A stretch of DNA of 64,000 bases from Amycolatopsis regifaucium. Its GTDB lineage: Bacteria; Actinomycetota; Actinomycetes; Mycobacteriales; Pseudonocardiaceae. Shown piece by piece: positions 28,050-37,315 of this stretch. The stretch is from positions 255,383 to 319,382 of the forward strand of contig NZ_LQCI01000014.1 of assembly GCF_001613935.1 (NCBI RefSeq), given 5' to 3'. The position numbers and the translations under genes are program-made. Each line of letters opens with the position of its first letter. The first letter of the stretch is position 1. The notes below the pieces were generated by a model. It was not told the origin of the DNA. It was given only the letters and a program-made list of their open reading frames with translations, and did no database searches.

Positions 28050-29267
28050 TCACTGGTCACGGGGGGTCAGCAGGGACGCGGGCCGCACCGCGGCGGCGCC
28101 GAACTTCGACCTCGCGACGTCGGCGGCCACTTCCGCGTCCCGCCAACGGGGTTCCGGTGCTGCGAAAACCAGCTGCTCTCCATCACTCTCCGTGTGCAAC
28201 CCCTCGACTCTTACGCCGATCAGGCGGACTGCGCCCGTCGGCGCGTGCTCGGTGAGGAGTTCGACGGCGGTGCGGTGGATGTCGCGGGCCACATCCACTC
28301 CGACGGCGGTTGTCCTGGCCCGGGTGATCGTCTTGAAATCCGCGAACCGGACCTTGATCGACACCGTCCGCCCGCGCAGCCCCCGGCGGCGCAAGGTGGC
28401 GGCGACGCGTTCCGACAGCCGGAGCAGTTCCAGGCCGAGTGCCGAGCGGTCGTGGAGATCGACGTCGAAGGTCACTTCGGCACCGATCGACTTGTCGGGT
28501 GTCTCCGGCACGACCTCACGGTCGTCGTGCCCGTTCGCCAGCGCGTACAGATGGTCTCCCAGCGCCCGCCCGAGCGAGCGCCGCAGCCGGGGCAGCGGCG
28601 CCGCGGCGACATCGGCGATCGTGTCGAGACCCTGCTGCCGCAACTGCTCCTCGGTGCGCTTCCCGACACCCCACAGTGCCGACACGGGCAGCGGACGCAG
28701 GAACGCGAGCGTCTCGGCCGCCGGGACGACGACCATGCCGTCCGGTTTCGCCATCCCGGACGCGAGCTTCGCGACGAACTTGACCTTCGCGACACCGACC
28801 GAGCAGCTGATCCCGAAGTCGGCGGCCACCCGCTCCCGGATCCAGGCACCGAGCCGCGCGGGTGAGGAGTCCAGCCGTCTGAGCGCCCCGCTGACGTCGA
28901 GGAAGGCCTCGTCCAGGCTCAGCGGCTCCACCAGCGGCGTCAGCTCGCGGAAGACCCCCATGACACCCTTCGACACTTCGCCGTAGAGCCCGGGTGTCGG
29001 GGTGATGCAGATCAGCTGTGGACAGAGCCGCTTCGCGGTCGAGAACGGCATGGCCGACCGGACGCCGAACTCACGCGCCGCGTAACTCGCGGCCGCCACG
29101 ACCGACCTCGGACCGCCACCCGAGACCACCACCGGCTTGTCGGCCAGTTCGGGCCGCGTACGCAGCTCACAGGACACGAAGAAGGCGTCCATGTCGACGT
29201 GCAGCAGGCCGCAACCGGTGTCGTCGGGCCAACTGGTGGCCCCGGTCGTCACCCGGTAGCGGGCCAT
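28050..29267 (-). CDS. dinB: Y-family DNA polymerase IV
   Basis: 405 residues of a translesion polymerase. The catalytic palm has LLHVDMDAFFVSCE and EPLSLDEAFLDVSG, which hold the metal-binding acids. The fingers have AASYAAREFGVRSAMP, the HhH region has LWGVGKRTEEQLRQQG, and the C-terminal little finger is complete. ATG 29267 is the likeliest start; the frame is open to a GTG 30 bases earlier. No LexA box was recognised upstream. Confidence 0.94.
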   Translation of the reverse strand: MARYRVTTGATSWPDDTGCGLLHVDMDAFFVSCELRTRPELADKPVVVSGGGPRSVVAAASYAAREFGVRSAMPFSTAKRLCPQLICITPTPGLYGEVSKGVMGVFRELTPLVEPLSLDEAFLDVSGALRRLDSSPARLGAWIRERVAADFGISCSVGVAKVKFVAKLASGMAKPDGMVVVPAAETLAFLRPLPVSALWGVGKRTEEQLRQQGLDTIADVAAAPLPRLRRSLGRALGDHLYALANGHDDREVVPETPDKSIGAEVTFDVDLHDRSALGLELLRLSERVAATLRRRGLRGRTVSIKVRFADFKTITRARTTAVGVDVARDIHRTAVELLTEHAPTGAVRLIGVRVEGLHTESDGEQLVFAAPEPRWRDAEVAADVARSKFGAAAVRPASLLTPRDQ

Positions 29268-29321
29268 CCCGCCGGGCAGCTCAGCGTTTCTCCCCACGGT
29301 GTGTCTATTTGTCGCGCGCTA

Positions 29322-29400
29322 CCGGAAACGCCCCGGCAGGGCGCACGTTGTCGATATCCGCTGCGGTGACCATGCAAGCGCCCTGCCAAAACGTTTCCGG
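29322..29400. other. Two-part inverted repeat in the dinB leader region
   Basis: The 316-bp gap between dinB and the next gene holds an inverted repeat with 23-nt arms (29322-29344 and 29378-29400). The arms pair over 9 + 10 bp, broken by a symmetric 4-nt mismatch (CCCC opposite AAAA), around a 33-nt loop. On the minus strand it would lie in the dinB leader. The rest of the gap holds one terminator-like palindrome and no gene. Confidence 0.5.
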
Positions 29401-29515
29401 GGGCCTTCGGCCCGAAAGAGGCGCGCGACGGTGAAGTCGCCGTCGGGCGCGGGGCGCCCTCCGGCGACCTTGCGGGCACGTTAGCCGGAGGCACCGACAG
29501 TTCCGCGTCCAGCGT

Positions 29516-29568
29516 GCTAGGAAAGGCTCTTTCCTGGCGAAATTTGCCAGGAAAGGACCTTTCATGGC
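29516..29568. terminator. Palindrome (GGAAAGGNCCTTTCC class) after methyltransferase gene
   Basis: Arms 29516-29538 and 29546-29568 pair over 19 of 23 positions around the loop GAAATTT. It begins 15 bp beyond the methyltransferase stop and is a diverged relative of the copy at 12497. Confidence 0.68.
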
Positions 29569-29583
29569 GTGTCCGGACGCGGC

Positions 29584-30318
29584 TCAGGCCGGGCGGCGGG
29601 CGAGGAGGTGCAGCCGGCTGGAGATGTCCCGCAGCGGAGACACCGACGCGGCCGCCAGCTCGAACTCCGCCAGGTCCTCTTCCCGCACTCCGCCCGGCAC
29701 GAAGTCCGCCACGACACCGTCGCCCTGCAGGGAGGTCACCTCGAGTCCCACCGCGACGAGCTGCGCCCGCAGCGCCTCGGCGTCGAAGCGTCGCAGCACG
29801 GTCTCCCGGCCGCCACCCAGCACGCCGCTTCCGGACGCGAGCAGCTCCCGTGCCTCGCCGAGCCGTCCGGCCAGCGCGCGCTGCAGGATCGCGGCGTGAC
29901 GGTTCGCCACCAGCACCGAGACCGCGCCGCCGGGTTTGACCGCGGCGGCCAGCGCGGCGAGCACAAGCTCGGGGTCGTCGACGACCTCGAGCAGGCCGTG
30001 CGCGAGCACCAGGTCGGCCGATCCGGCCGCGACGTGGTCGCCGAGCGCGTCGGAGTCGTCGGCGATCACCGTGATGCTGCCGGAGACGCCCTCCTCCTCG
30101 GCGCGGCGGCGCAGGGTCGCCAGCGCGTTGGGGTTCGGCTCGACGACGGTCACCAGGCAGCCCGCCGAAGCCAGCGGCACCGCCCAGCCGCCGCTGCCGC
30201 CGCCGACGTCGACGACGTTCGGCTGGTGCGCGCCTCGCGCCCGGGCGGCCTTGAGTTCTGCTTCGAGAACCCGGCGGACCGCGCCCGATCCCCGCGTGGC
30301 CACGGTGTCCGTCTTCAT
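29584..30318 (-). CDS. Class I SAM-dependent methyltransferase
   Basis: 244 residues. The SAM-binding motif VVDVGGGSGGWAVPLASAG (about 36-54), the acidic VVEPNPNAL after the second strand, and the ADLVLAHGLLEVVDDPE motif are those of methyltransferase type 11. The substrate is unknown. The ATG at 30318 begins MKTDTVATRG; a longer frame upstream runs into the divergent ParA-like gene and is rejected. Confidence 0.88.
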   Translation of the reverse strand: MKTDTVATRGSGAVRRVLEAELKAARARGAHQPNVVDVGGGSGGWAVPLASAGCLVTVVEPNPNALATLRRRAEEEGVSGSITVIADDSDALGDHVAAGSADLVLAHGLLEVVDDPELVLAALAAAVKPGGAVSVLVANRHAAILQRALAGRLGEARELLASGSGVLGGGRETVLRRFDAEALRAQLVAVGLEVTSLQGDGVVADFVPGGVREEDLAEFELAAASVSPLRDISSRLHLLARRPA

Positions 30319-30429
30319 AAGCGCACAGGGTAATGCCCGCCTTCCGGCAGGCCTTACCTGTGTAGTCCGATGCGGTGTTCGACACCTTGCCGGGGAGCCA
30401 CCCCGCCGAAGGCCCGTAGGCTGTATCGA

Positions 30430-31293
30430 GTGCACACGGTCGCTGTACTCAGCCTGAAGGGTGGCGTCGGTAAAACGACGGTCGCCCTCGGTGTCGCGTC
30501 CGCCGCCCTGCGCCGGGGCGCGCGGACCCTCGTGGCCGACCTCGACCCGCAGGGCAACGCCACCACCTCGCTGGATCCGCCCCTCACCGACCGCACGCTG
30601 GCCGACGTCCTCGAGACACCGACGCGTCCGGTGCTCGAACGCGCGATCGCGCCCAGCGTGTGGAGCGACCGGATCGACGTCCTCGTCGGCGCCGAAGAGC
30701 TGGAGATGCTCAACGAGCCCGACGCCGACAGCCGCCGTCTGGAGAACCTGTCCCGCGCGCTCGACGAGCTGCACACCAACCCGTTGCGCGAGGAACCCTA
30801 CGAGCTGGTGATCCTCGACTGCCCGCCGTCGCTCGGCAGGCTGACCCGCTCGGCGCTGGTGGCCGCGGACAGCGCCCTGATCGTCACCGAGCCGACGATG
30901 TACGCCGTCTCCGGCGCCCGCCGCGCGCTCGAAGCGATCGAGAAGATCCGCGAGGAGCAGAACCCGGGGCTGCGGCCGATCGGCGTCGTGGTCAACAAGC
31001 TCCGCGTGCGCTCCTACGAACACCAGTTCCGGGTGGCCGAACTCCGGGAGAACTTCGGGCCGCTCGTGATGCCGACGGCGATCCCGGACCGGCTCGCGGT
31101 GCAGCAGGCCCAGGGCGCGTGCAGCCCGATCCACGAGTGGCACTCCCCCGGCGCCCAGGAGATCGCGCTCACCTTCAACATGGTGCTGGCGAAGGTCCTC
31201 CGCTCGAACCGCGCCGGACGTCATCGCGTCCGCGGCGACGAGCCGGAGCCCGCAGAAGAGCCCGCCAAGCTGAGCGACACCGGTACGGGTTAG
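30430..31293 (+). CDS. ParA/MinD-type P-loop ATPase
   Basis: 287 residues. The deviant Walker A KGGVGKTTVALG lies at about 10-21, DLDPQGNAT at about 38-46, and Walker B LVILDCPPSLG further on. These mark a Soj/ParA ATPase of plasmid and chromosome partition or positioning. No parB or parS is adjacent, so it is an orphan copy. It diverges from the methyltransferase gene. The start is a GTG with little leader. Confidence 0.9.
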   Translation: MHTVAVLSLKGGVGKTTVALGVASAALRRGARTLVADLDPQGNATTSLDPPLTDRTLADVLETPTRPVLERAIAPSVWSDRIDVLVGAEELEMLNEPDADSRRLENLSRALDELHTNPLREEPYELVILDCPPSLGRLTRSALVAADSALIVTEPTMYAVSGARRALEAIEKIREEQNPGLRPIGVVVNKLRVRSYEHQFRVAELRENFGPLVMPTAIPDRLAVQQAQGACSPIHEWHSPGAQEIALTFNMVLAKVLRSNRAGRHRVRGDEPEPAEEPAKLSDTGTG

Positions 31294-31298
31294 CGCCG

Positions 31299-32102
31299 AT
31301 GCCCGAAGGCGACACCGTCTTCCTCGCCGGCAAGGTCCTCGACAAGGCACTGGCCGGGAAGACCCTGCGGAAAGGCGAGTTCCGGGTCCCTCGACTGGCC
31401 ACGGCGGATCTCGCCGGGCGGGAGGTACTCGGCGTCGGCACGGTCGGCAAGCACCTGCTGACGCGTTTCTCCGGCGACCTCACCCTGCACAGCCACCTGC
31501 GCATGGACGGCAAATGGGCGGTCTATCCGGCGGGCGCTCGCTGGCGCCATCCGGCCCATCACGCGCGCGCCATCCTGGTGACCGAAGACGTCCAGGCGAT
31601 CGGGTTCCGCGTGCACGACCTCGAACTCGTGCCCACCGGCGAAGAAGACCGCCTGGTCGGCCATCTCGGGCCGGATCTGCTCGATCCGCAATGGACGGAC
31701 GAACTCGCGGAACGGGCGGCCGCCGCGCTGGCCGCGGACCCGGACCGCGAACTGGGTGACGCCCTGCTGGATCAGCGGATCATGGCCGGGATCGGGAACA
31801 TGTACAAGGTCGAGATGTGCTTCCTGCTCGGCGTCACACCGTGGACCCCGGTTTCCGACGTGGATCCCGCGAAAGCCGTCGCGCTCGGCCGCAAACTGCT
31901 GAAGGCGAACGCCTGGCACACCTCGCAGACCACCACCGGTGACCAGCGGCGCGGCCGTGAGCACTGGGTCTACGAGCGGACCAAGCAGGGCTGTTTCCGC
32001 TGTGGCGGACGGCTCCGGGTCGCCGCACAGGGCACCGGCCACCAGGCGAGACCGACCTGGTTCTGTCCGAAATGCCAGTCAGGGCCGGTTCCCGGCGGCT
32101 AA
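31299..32102 (+). CDS. nei: DNA glycosylase/AP lyase, endonuclease VIII (Nei) type
   Basis: 267 residues of the Fpg/Nei family. The N-terminal MPEGDTVF provides the catalytic Pro2 and Glu3. The H2TH region contains LLDQRIMAGIGNMYK, and the C-terminal zinc finger (CFRCGG then WFCPKC) is intact. The enzyme excises oxidised bases and nicks the abasic site. It starts 5 bp after the ParA-like gene stop. Confidence 0.93.
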   Translation: MPEGDTVFLAGKVLDKALAGKTLRKGEFRVPRLATADLAGREVLGVGTVGKHLLTRFSGDLTLHSHLRMDGKWAVYPAGARWRHPAHHARAILVTEDVQAIGFRVHDLELVPTGEEDRLVGHLGPDLLDPQWTDELAERAAAALAADPDRELGDALLDQRIMAGIGNMYKVEMCFLLGVTPWTPVSDVDPAKAVALGRKLLKANAWHTSQTTTGDQRRGREHWVYERTKQGCFRCGGRLRVAAQGTGHQARPTWFCPKCQSGPVPGG

Positions 32103-32111
32103 GCTGGCCTC

Positions 32112-32174
32112 GTGACGCTGTTCAAGCTCCCGCTCTACGGGGCCGACACCGAACGCGGCGACCTCGCTCCCTGA
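32112..32174 (+). CDS. Possible 20-residue microprotein or gene remnant
   Basis: GTG at 32112 to TGA at 32174 reads MTLFKLPLYGADTERGDLAP. 17 of the 19 internal codons end in G or C, as in real genes here. It starts 9 bp after nei and ends 56 bp before the adenosine deaminase start. No good ribosome binding site is seen. It could be a leader peptide or the rest of a deleted gene. Confidence 0.3.
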   Translation: MTLFKLPLYGADTERGDLAP

Positions 32175-32230
32175 GCCGACCGCTCCACGCACACGTCACC
32201 CTTCGCCCACTTTTTCGGGGAGCTTTCGTC

Positions 32231-33280
32231 ATGTCCGGATTCCTGACGGGCGAGGCGCTGCGCGCGTTCGTGCACGCCTTGCCCAAGGTCGAACTCCACG
32301 TCCACCTCGTCGGTTCGGCGAGCCTGCCCACGGTGCTGGAACTGGCCCGGCGCCGCCCGTCCGCCGGGGTGCCGACAGCGCCCGAAGCGCTCGCCGAGTT
32401 CTTCACCTTCCGTGATTTCCCGCATTTCCTCCGCAACTACCTGGCGGTGACGTCGCTGGTGCGCGACACCCGCGACATCCACACCCTCGTCACCGGGCTG
32501 GCCGCCGATCTGGCCGCGCAGAACGCGCGCTACGCCGAAGTGACCGTGACGCCGTACAACCACCTTCTCGACGGCATGACCGGGGACGATCTCCTCACCG
32601 GCCTCGCCACCGGGCGAGCCGCGGCGAAGGCGGAACACGGGGTGGAACTGGCCTGGTGCTTCGACATCCCCGGCGAGAAAGGCGTCGTCGCCGGGCGCGA
32701 GACGGTCGTGTTCGCGCTCCGCGAACGGCCCGAAGGACTGGTGTCGTTCGGGCTCGGCGGACCGGAGGTCGGCGTCGGCCGCGCGCAGTTCGCACCCTTC
32801 TTCACGCGGGCCCGGGAGGCAGGCCTGCACAGCGTCCCGCACGCGGGCGAGACCACCGGACCCGCCACCGTCTGGTCGGCGGTGCACGATCTCGGCGCCG
32901 AGCGGATCGGCCACGGTGTCGGCGCGTACACCGCTCCGGCCCTCATGGAATACCTTGCGGCACAAGGCATTCCGCTGGAAGTCTGCCCCACGTCGAATGT
33001 CCGGACGGGACAGTTCCCGTCGATTGCGGCGCATCCGATCCGCCGCCTGCTCGACCACGGCGTGGTGGTCACGCTCAACACCGACGACCCGCCGATGTTC
33101 GGCGCCACGCTCGACGGCGAGTACCTGGCCGTCGCCGAAACCCTCGGCCTCACCGCGTCCGAAATCGCCAGGTTGGCGGAGAACGCCGTGCACGCGTCGT
33201 TCCTGGAACCGGCGTCGAAGGCGGCACTGGTGACCGAGATCAAAGAAATCTTGTTGCAGGACACCGAACACCTCGCCTAG
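32231..33280 (+). CDS. add: Adenosine deaminase
   Basis: 349 residues of the amidohydrolase superfamily, which hydrolyses adenosine to inosine with zinc. The metal site HVHLVG (about 18-23), PHAGET with the catalytic Glu, IGHGVGA and NTDDPPMF are all present. In place of the usual HLEGS-type sequence it has HLVGS, seen in some actinobacterial forms. ATG 32231 has GGGGAG 11 nt upstream. Purine salvage. Confidence 0.92.
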   Translation: MSGFLTGEALRAFVHALPKVELHVHLVGSASLPTVLELARRRPSAGVPTAPEALAEFFTFRDFPHFLRNYLAVTSLVRDTRDIHTLVTGLAADLAAQNARYAEVTVTPYNHLLDGMTGDDLLTGLATGRAAAKAEHGVELAWCFDIPGEKGVVAGRETVVFALRERPEGLVSFGLGGPEVGVGRAQFAPFFTRAREAGLHSVPHAGETTGPATVWSAVHDLGAERIGHGVGAYTAPALMEYLAAQGIPLEVCPTSNVRTGQFPSIAAHPIRRLLDHGVVVTLNTDDPPMFGATLDGEYLAVAETLGLTASEIARLAENAVHASFLEPASKAALVTEIKEILLQDTEHLA

Positions 33281-33653
33281 CGTGGCAGTACACGAGAGAG
33301 GAGGTGGTCCAAAGTTGTATTCCAACAGGACTCGTGAGGTGACTGTCCGCTAGCGGACCGCACGCGTAGGACTTTTGAGCAGATACAACGCAAGTTGGAG
33401 CCACCTTCGGCTCGTCGTCTGCTTCGCGTGGTGCCTGATAGCGAATACCAGGCAGTCACCGGGCCCCCGAGATTCCCGAGCACCGGTCCGGCTCGGGCCC
33501 GGCCGCCGATTCCGGCGTCCGGGAGCCATCTCGGGGGTACCCTCATGTCCGGGATGGCCCTTTTGCGCACCCGGAGGGACCACCCGTCGATCTGGAGGAC
33601 CGTCCGCCGCTGTTCCGCCCCAGGAACCCCGCGGACTTCGCTAGCCTGACGCC
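33281..33653. other. Gap between add and GNAT gene: structured region with a 12-codon ORF
   Basis: AGGAGG at 33299-33304 precedes a TTG-started frame (33315-33353) reading MYSNRTREVTVR, whose stop overlaps the hairpin GTCCGC-TA-GCGGAC (33345-33358). Bases 33303-33320 can pair with 33383-33405 in three blocks (5, 4 and 7 bp), which would cover the ribosome binding site. Further hairpins lie at 33432-33454 and about 33475-33498. No ordinary gene is seen up to 33653. This looks like a structured RNA leader or small RNA; the family is not recognised. Confidence 0.5.
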
Positions 33654-34214
33654 ATGTTGAGGCCCGATTTCCCGATCACCACCCCGCGCCTTACCCTCCG
33701 TGCCTTCACTCCGGACGATCTCGACGGACTCAGTTCCTTCCAGTCCCGCGCCGACGTCGCCCGCTATCTGTACTGGGGCCCGCGCAGCCGGGCAGAATCC
33801 GCCGCGGCGCTCGCGAAACGCGTCCACAGCAGCACCCTGGCGAAGGAAGGCCAGTTCCTGGCCGTGGCCGTGGAGCTGACCGAGACCGGGCAGCTGATCG
33901 GCGATCTGAACCTCGAATACCTCAGCAGCGAGCACCGGCGGGGTGAGATCGGTTTCGTGTTCCATCCCGATCACCACGGCAAGGGGCTCGCCGCGGAGGC
34001 CGCCGTCGAACTGCTCCGGCTCGGCTTCGAAGACCTCGGGCTGCACCGGATCATCGGCCGCTGTGACGGCCGCAACACCGCTTCCGCCGCGCTGATGGAA
34101 CGCCTCGGCATGCGGAAGGAGGCGCATCTGCGGGAGAACGAGATCGTCAAGGGCGAGTGGTGTGACGAACTCGTCTTCGCGATGCTCGAAGACGAGTGGA
34201 AGGCGAGCCGCTAG
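33654..34214 (+). CDS. GNAT-family N-acetyltransferase, RimJ/RimL type
   Basis: 186 residues. It begins [20 protein letters not shown] and has the acetyl-CoA segment [19 protein letters not shown], with the R/Q-x-x-G-x-A loop as HHGKGLA, then [16 protein letters not shown]. These are typical of RimJ/RimL-like N-terminal or small-molecule acetyltransferases. The substrate is unknown. Confidence 0.9.
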   Translation: MLRPDFPITTPRLTLRAFTPDDLDGLSSFQSRADVARYLYWGPRSRAESAAALAKRVHSSTLAKEGQFLAVAVELTETGQLIGDLNLEYLSSEHRRGEIGFVFHPDHHGKGLAAEAAVELLRLGFEDLGLHRIIGRCDGRNTASAALMERLGMRKEAHLRENEIVKGEWCDELVFAMLEDEWKASR

Positions 34215-34237
34215 CGGCCACCAGGCATGATGGGGCC

Positions 34238-35287
34238 GTGCTCTTCGACAAGATCGTCCGCCCCGCGCTCTACCGGGTCTCCGGCGGTGACCCCGAAACC
34301 GTGCACGAACGCACCATCGGCAGCCTCGCCAGGCTGAGCCGGGTCTCCCCCGCGCTCGCCGCGCTCGGCCGCGTCTACCGGACGGACGATCCGGTCACCT
34401 TCCTCGGGCTCCGCTTCCCGAACCGCGTCGGCCTCGCCGCCGGGATGGACAAGAACGGCCGCGCGCTGCACGCCTGGCCGTCGCTCGGCTTCGGTTTCGT
34501 CGAGGTCGGCACGGTCACCCGGCATCCGCAGCCGGGCAACGACAAACCGCGGCTGTTCACCCTCGCCGAAACCGACGCGGTGATCAACCGGATGGGCTTC
34601 AACAACGAAGGCGCGGAAGCGCTCGCCGCCCGCCTCGCCGCGGGCGGGAAGCCGCTGGTGCCGCTCGGCGTCAGCATCGGCAAGTCCAAGGTGACCCCGC
34701 TCGACGAGGCCGTCGAGGACTACCGGTTCTCGCTGCGGGCGCTGTACCCGTACGCCGACTACTTCGCGATCAACGTCAGTTCGCCCAATACGCCGGGGCT
34801 GCGGGCGCTGCAGGACAAGACGGCGCTGGCCGAACTGCTCGCCGAACTCCGGAAGACCTCGGCCACGCTCGCGGGCGACGCCGCGCCGACACCGGTGCTG
34901 GTGAAGGTCGCCCCCGACCTCACCGACGAAGCACTCGCGGAACTGCTGGAGGTCTGCCTCGAACACGGTGTCGCCGGGCTGATCGCGACCAACACGACCC
35001 TGTCCCGCGATGGCATCGCGCCGACCGAGGCCGCCATCGGCGAGCAGGCGGGCGGGCTTTCCGGCCGCCCGCTCACCGCACGCGCGGTCGAGGTGGTGCG
35101 GTTCGTGCACGACGAAACCGGCGGCGAGCTGCCGATCATCGGCGTCGGCGGCATCTTCGACGCCGGCGCCGCCGCCCGGATGCTCGACGCCGGCGCCGGT
35201 CTCGTCCAGCTCTACAGCGGTTTCGCCCTGCACGGCCCCGGCCTGGTCAAGCGGGTCGCCCGAGGTCTCGCGGCCCGGCCGTGCTGA
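34238..35287 (+). CDS. pyrD: Quinone-dependent dihydroorotate dehydrogenase
   Basis: 349 residues, class 2 enzyme of pyrimidine synthesis using FMN and membrane quinone. Visible are [11 protein letters not shown], the segment [30 protein letters not shown] with the class 2 catalytic serine region, and [13 protein letters not shown] end motif ([14 protein letters not shown]). The start is a GTG. Its 3' end overlaps the 3' end of the convergent amidase-like gene by 41 bp. Confidence 0.95.
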   Translation: MLFDKIVRPALYRVSGGDPETVHERTIGSLARLSRVSPALAALGRVYRTDDPVTFLGLRFPNRVGLAAGMDKNGRALHAWPSLGFGFVEVGTVTRHPQPGNDKPRLFTLAETDAVINRMGFNNEGAEALAARLAAGGKPLVPLGVSIGKSKVTPLDEAVEDYRFSLRALYPYADYFAINVSSPNTPGLRALQDKTALAELLAELRKTSATLAGDAAPTPVLVKVAPDLTDEALAELLEVCLEHGVAGLIATNTTLSRDGIAPTEAAIGEQAGGLSGRPLTARAVEVVRFVHDETGGELPIIGVGGIFDAGAAARMLDAGAGLVQLYSGFALHGPGLVKRVARGLAARPC

Positions 35288-36884
35288 CGAACCGCAGGTA
35301 GGCCCGCCAGCACTGGTACCGCGTGAGCTCCGTCGCCGTCGCCGCGGCCGTCTGGTCACAAAGGACGGCCAGCGGCGTGTCCCCGTTCTCCAGCCGGATC
35401 CGGCCGAGGACGAACGGCGCGGGCAGCGCGGCGGCGAACGCGCCGAGTGCGGCGGGCGAGAGCCGCCAGCGCTCCCCCGACAGCATCGTGTGCTCGCCCG
35501 CGGCGCTCACCGGTACGACACCAGGCTGCGGCGGTTCGGTCGGCAGCAACAGCATCCGATAGCCCTCGGCGGTCTTGACCGGCCCGGAGAACCGGGCCCC
35601 CGCCGCGACCAGCTGCTCGTTCAGCGGCTGCCCGCGCAGCTGCGCGCCGAACACCACGAGATCCGCACCCGGTGCGGGATAAGGGAAATCGGCCTGTTCG
35701 TCGGTGAGGACGGCGGCGAGGTCGATGGCGACCTGGTCGTCGAACGGCCGCACCACCACCGACACCCCGTACGGGCCGAGATCCGACGGCGACGACGGCA
35801 CCGTGACCGCGGCGAGGTCGAGCAGGTTGACGAACGCCGTGAACCGCTCCAGCCGCTGGGCGACCCCGTCCGGATCGGCCAGTGCCTCGGCGATCTCAGG
35901 ATGGTCCGCGACCGTCGGCAGGACCAGGGCGTCGTACTCCGACAGCATCCGGAGCGCGAGCATCCCGGCCTCGGCGACCCGCTGCCTGTCGGCGGTGAAG
36001 CCCTCGTCGCGGATCAGTTCCCCCACCGACAGCAATGCCGACACCTCCACCGTCTCCACGACGGCGCCGGACGCGCGCAGCGCCGAAACCGCGCCGAGGA
36101 AGGCGGACCGGGATCGCAGCGACAGGCCGGTGAGCGTTCCGGAGCCCGGGATCGCGACCCGGGGCCGGTCTCCCGCGCCGAGCCGGACGTCGGACGGCCA
36201 GTCTCGCGCCAGTGGGTCGATCCCGTCCGCGCCGGTCATCAGACTCAGCGCGCGCTGCCCCAGTGTCAGGCTGCGCGCGAACAAGGCCACGCCCGCACAG
36301 GGCGCGACGACGCCGGTCTTGGGCACCAGGCCCAGTGTCGGCTTCATCCCGACGATCCCGTTCAGCGAGGCGGGGATCCGGCCCGCCCCCGCGGTGTCCG
36401 TGCCGACCGCCAGATCGACCAGACCGAGTGCCACCGCCACGGCCGCGCCACTGCTCGCGCTCCCGGAGACCCGGGCGGTGTTCAGCGCGGCGCTCACCGC
36501 GCCGTACGGGCTGTGCGTATTTTCGAGATCGCTGCCGAAGCGGTCGCAGTTGGTCTTGCCGAGGACCACCGCTCCGGCGGCGGTCAGCCGGGAGACCGAG
36601 GTGGCGCCGACACAGCAGACGTCCTCCCCCGCGGTGGGAAGACCGGCGACGTCGATGACGTCGGCGACCGCCAGCAGGGTTCCGGCGAGCGGGAGATCCG
36701 CGCCGGCGCGGAGGCGTTCATCCACCGCCTTCGCCTCCACGAGGGCGTCCTCCAGGGGGCGGAGGGTGATCCAGACGTCGGGCCGGTCGACCTCGGTGAT
36801 CCGGTCGTAGGCCGCTTTGACGCGCTGATAGGAGCTGGGAGGCGGGGTCGGGATCGGCTCTGGTTCCGGGGGTAGCGTCGTCAC
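35247..36884 (-). CDS. Allophanate-hydrolase-like amidase protein with degenerate active site
   Basis: 545 residues: an amidase-signature domain (about 1-420) and a C-terminal allophanate hydrolase domain (about 430-545: [16 protein letters not shown]). Residues that should catalyse are missing. The Lys of the usual AVKD motif is Ala74 ([12 protein letters not shown]), and the Ser nucleophile of DTxGS is Ala167 ([12 protein letters not shown]). The cis-Ser pair (SS, 144-145) is kept. The frame is intact, so a non-hydrolytic role is possible. GTG 36884 follows GGAAAGGA. No urea carboxylase gene is near. Confidence 0.85.
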   Translation of the reverse strand: MTTLPPEPEPIPTPPPSSYQRVKAAYDRITEVDRPDVWITLRPLEDALVEAKAVDERLRAGADLPLAGTLLAVADVIDVAGLPTAGEDVCCVGATSVSRLTAAGAVVLGKTNCDRFGSDLENTHSPYGAVSAALNTARVSGSASSGAAVAVALGLVDLAVGTDTAGAGRIPASLNGIVGMKPTLGLVPKTGVVAPCAGVALFARSLTLGQRALSLMTGADGIDPLARDWPSDVRLGAGDRPRVAIPGSGTLTGLSLRSRSAFLGAVSALRASGAVVETVEVSALLSVGELIRDEGFTADRQRVAEAGMLALRMLSEYDALVLPTVADHPEIAEALADPDGVAQRLERFTAFVNLLDLAAVTVPSSPSDLGPYGVSVVVRPFDDQVAIDLAAVLTDEQADFPYPAPGADLVVFGAQLRGQPLNEQLVAAGARFSGPVKTAEGYRMLLLPTEPPQPGVVPVSAAGEHTMLSGERWRLSPAALGAFAAALPAPFVLGRIRLENGDTPLAVLCDQTAAATATELTRYQCWRAYLRFVSTAGPRDLGRPA

Positions 36885-37315
36885 TGGGCGTCCTTTCCTC
36901 GATGGGGACGAGAAAGACCACTGCGCGAGATCCACTGTGTCCGGTCCGCCACCCTGGGACGCCCGCTCACGCGGGCTGGGTTCAGGCCCGAGCTGGGAAA
37001 AGCACTGCGTGCATGAGAGAAACGTTAAGCATCACGCGTTTCCGCCACCAGCGGATTTGGGTTACGCGAGCGTTTCGGTATCACACAGTGAGCGAGTCGT
37101 TACGCAATGGAGTATTAGCGACGACGAATGAGACGATTGTCCAGGAAAGCGCCTGCTCACGGAACCCCGCGGCGCTTCCGGCACGGTCGCGAGTGGCTGG
37201 CGTGCAGTACATGATGGCCCCCTTCCTTGCGCTGGGCTCAAGGAAGGGGGCCATCATGTACTGGGAAAGGCGAATCGCCACTCACGACCACCTGGACCGA
37301 ACGGGCCTCCGTACG
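36885..37315. other. 431-bp intergenic region upstream of the amidase-like gene
   Basis: The stretch around 37015-37150 has visibly lower GC than the flanks and no good open frame; it probably holds the promoter of the amidase-like gene. The remainder contains the palindrome at 37205-37263. No operator was defined. Confidence 0.5.
37205..37263. terminator. 25-bp palindrome downstream of pspM
   Basis: Arms 37205-37229 and 37239-37263 pair perfectly over 25 bp; the loop region is slightly diverged (CGCTGGGCT). A copy of the class found at 17229 and 27253. It lies 53 bp beyond the pspM stop. Confidence 0.75.

Noticed and set aside
33304..33342. Overlapping GTG-started 12-codon frame (MVQSCIPTGLVR)
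   Set aside because: Its start lies inside the AGGAGG ribosome binding site, so it cannot use it; the TTG frame is better placed.
33375..33644. Plus-strand 89-codon frame after the 12-codon ORF
   Set aside because: It continues the same frame past a stop but has poor G/C at third positions and no ribosome binding site. I kept only the structured region.
36902..37250. Plus-strand ORF over the gap upstream of the amidase-like gene
   Set aside because: The frame crosses a palindrome and an AT-richer stretch, has no ribosome binding site and codon use unlike neighbours.
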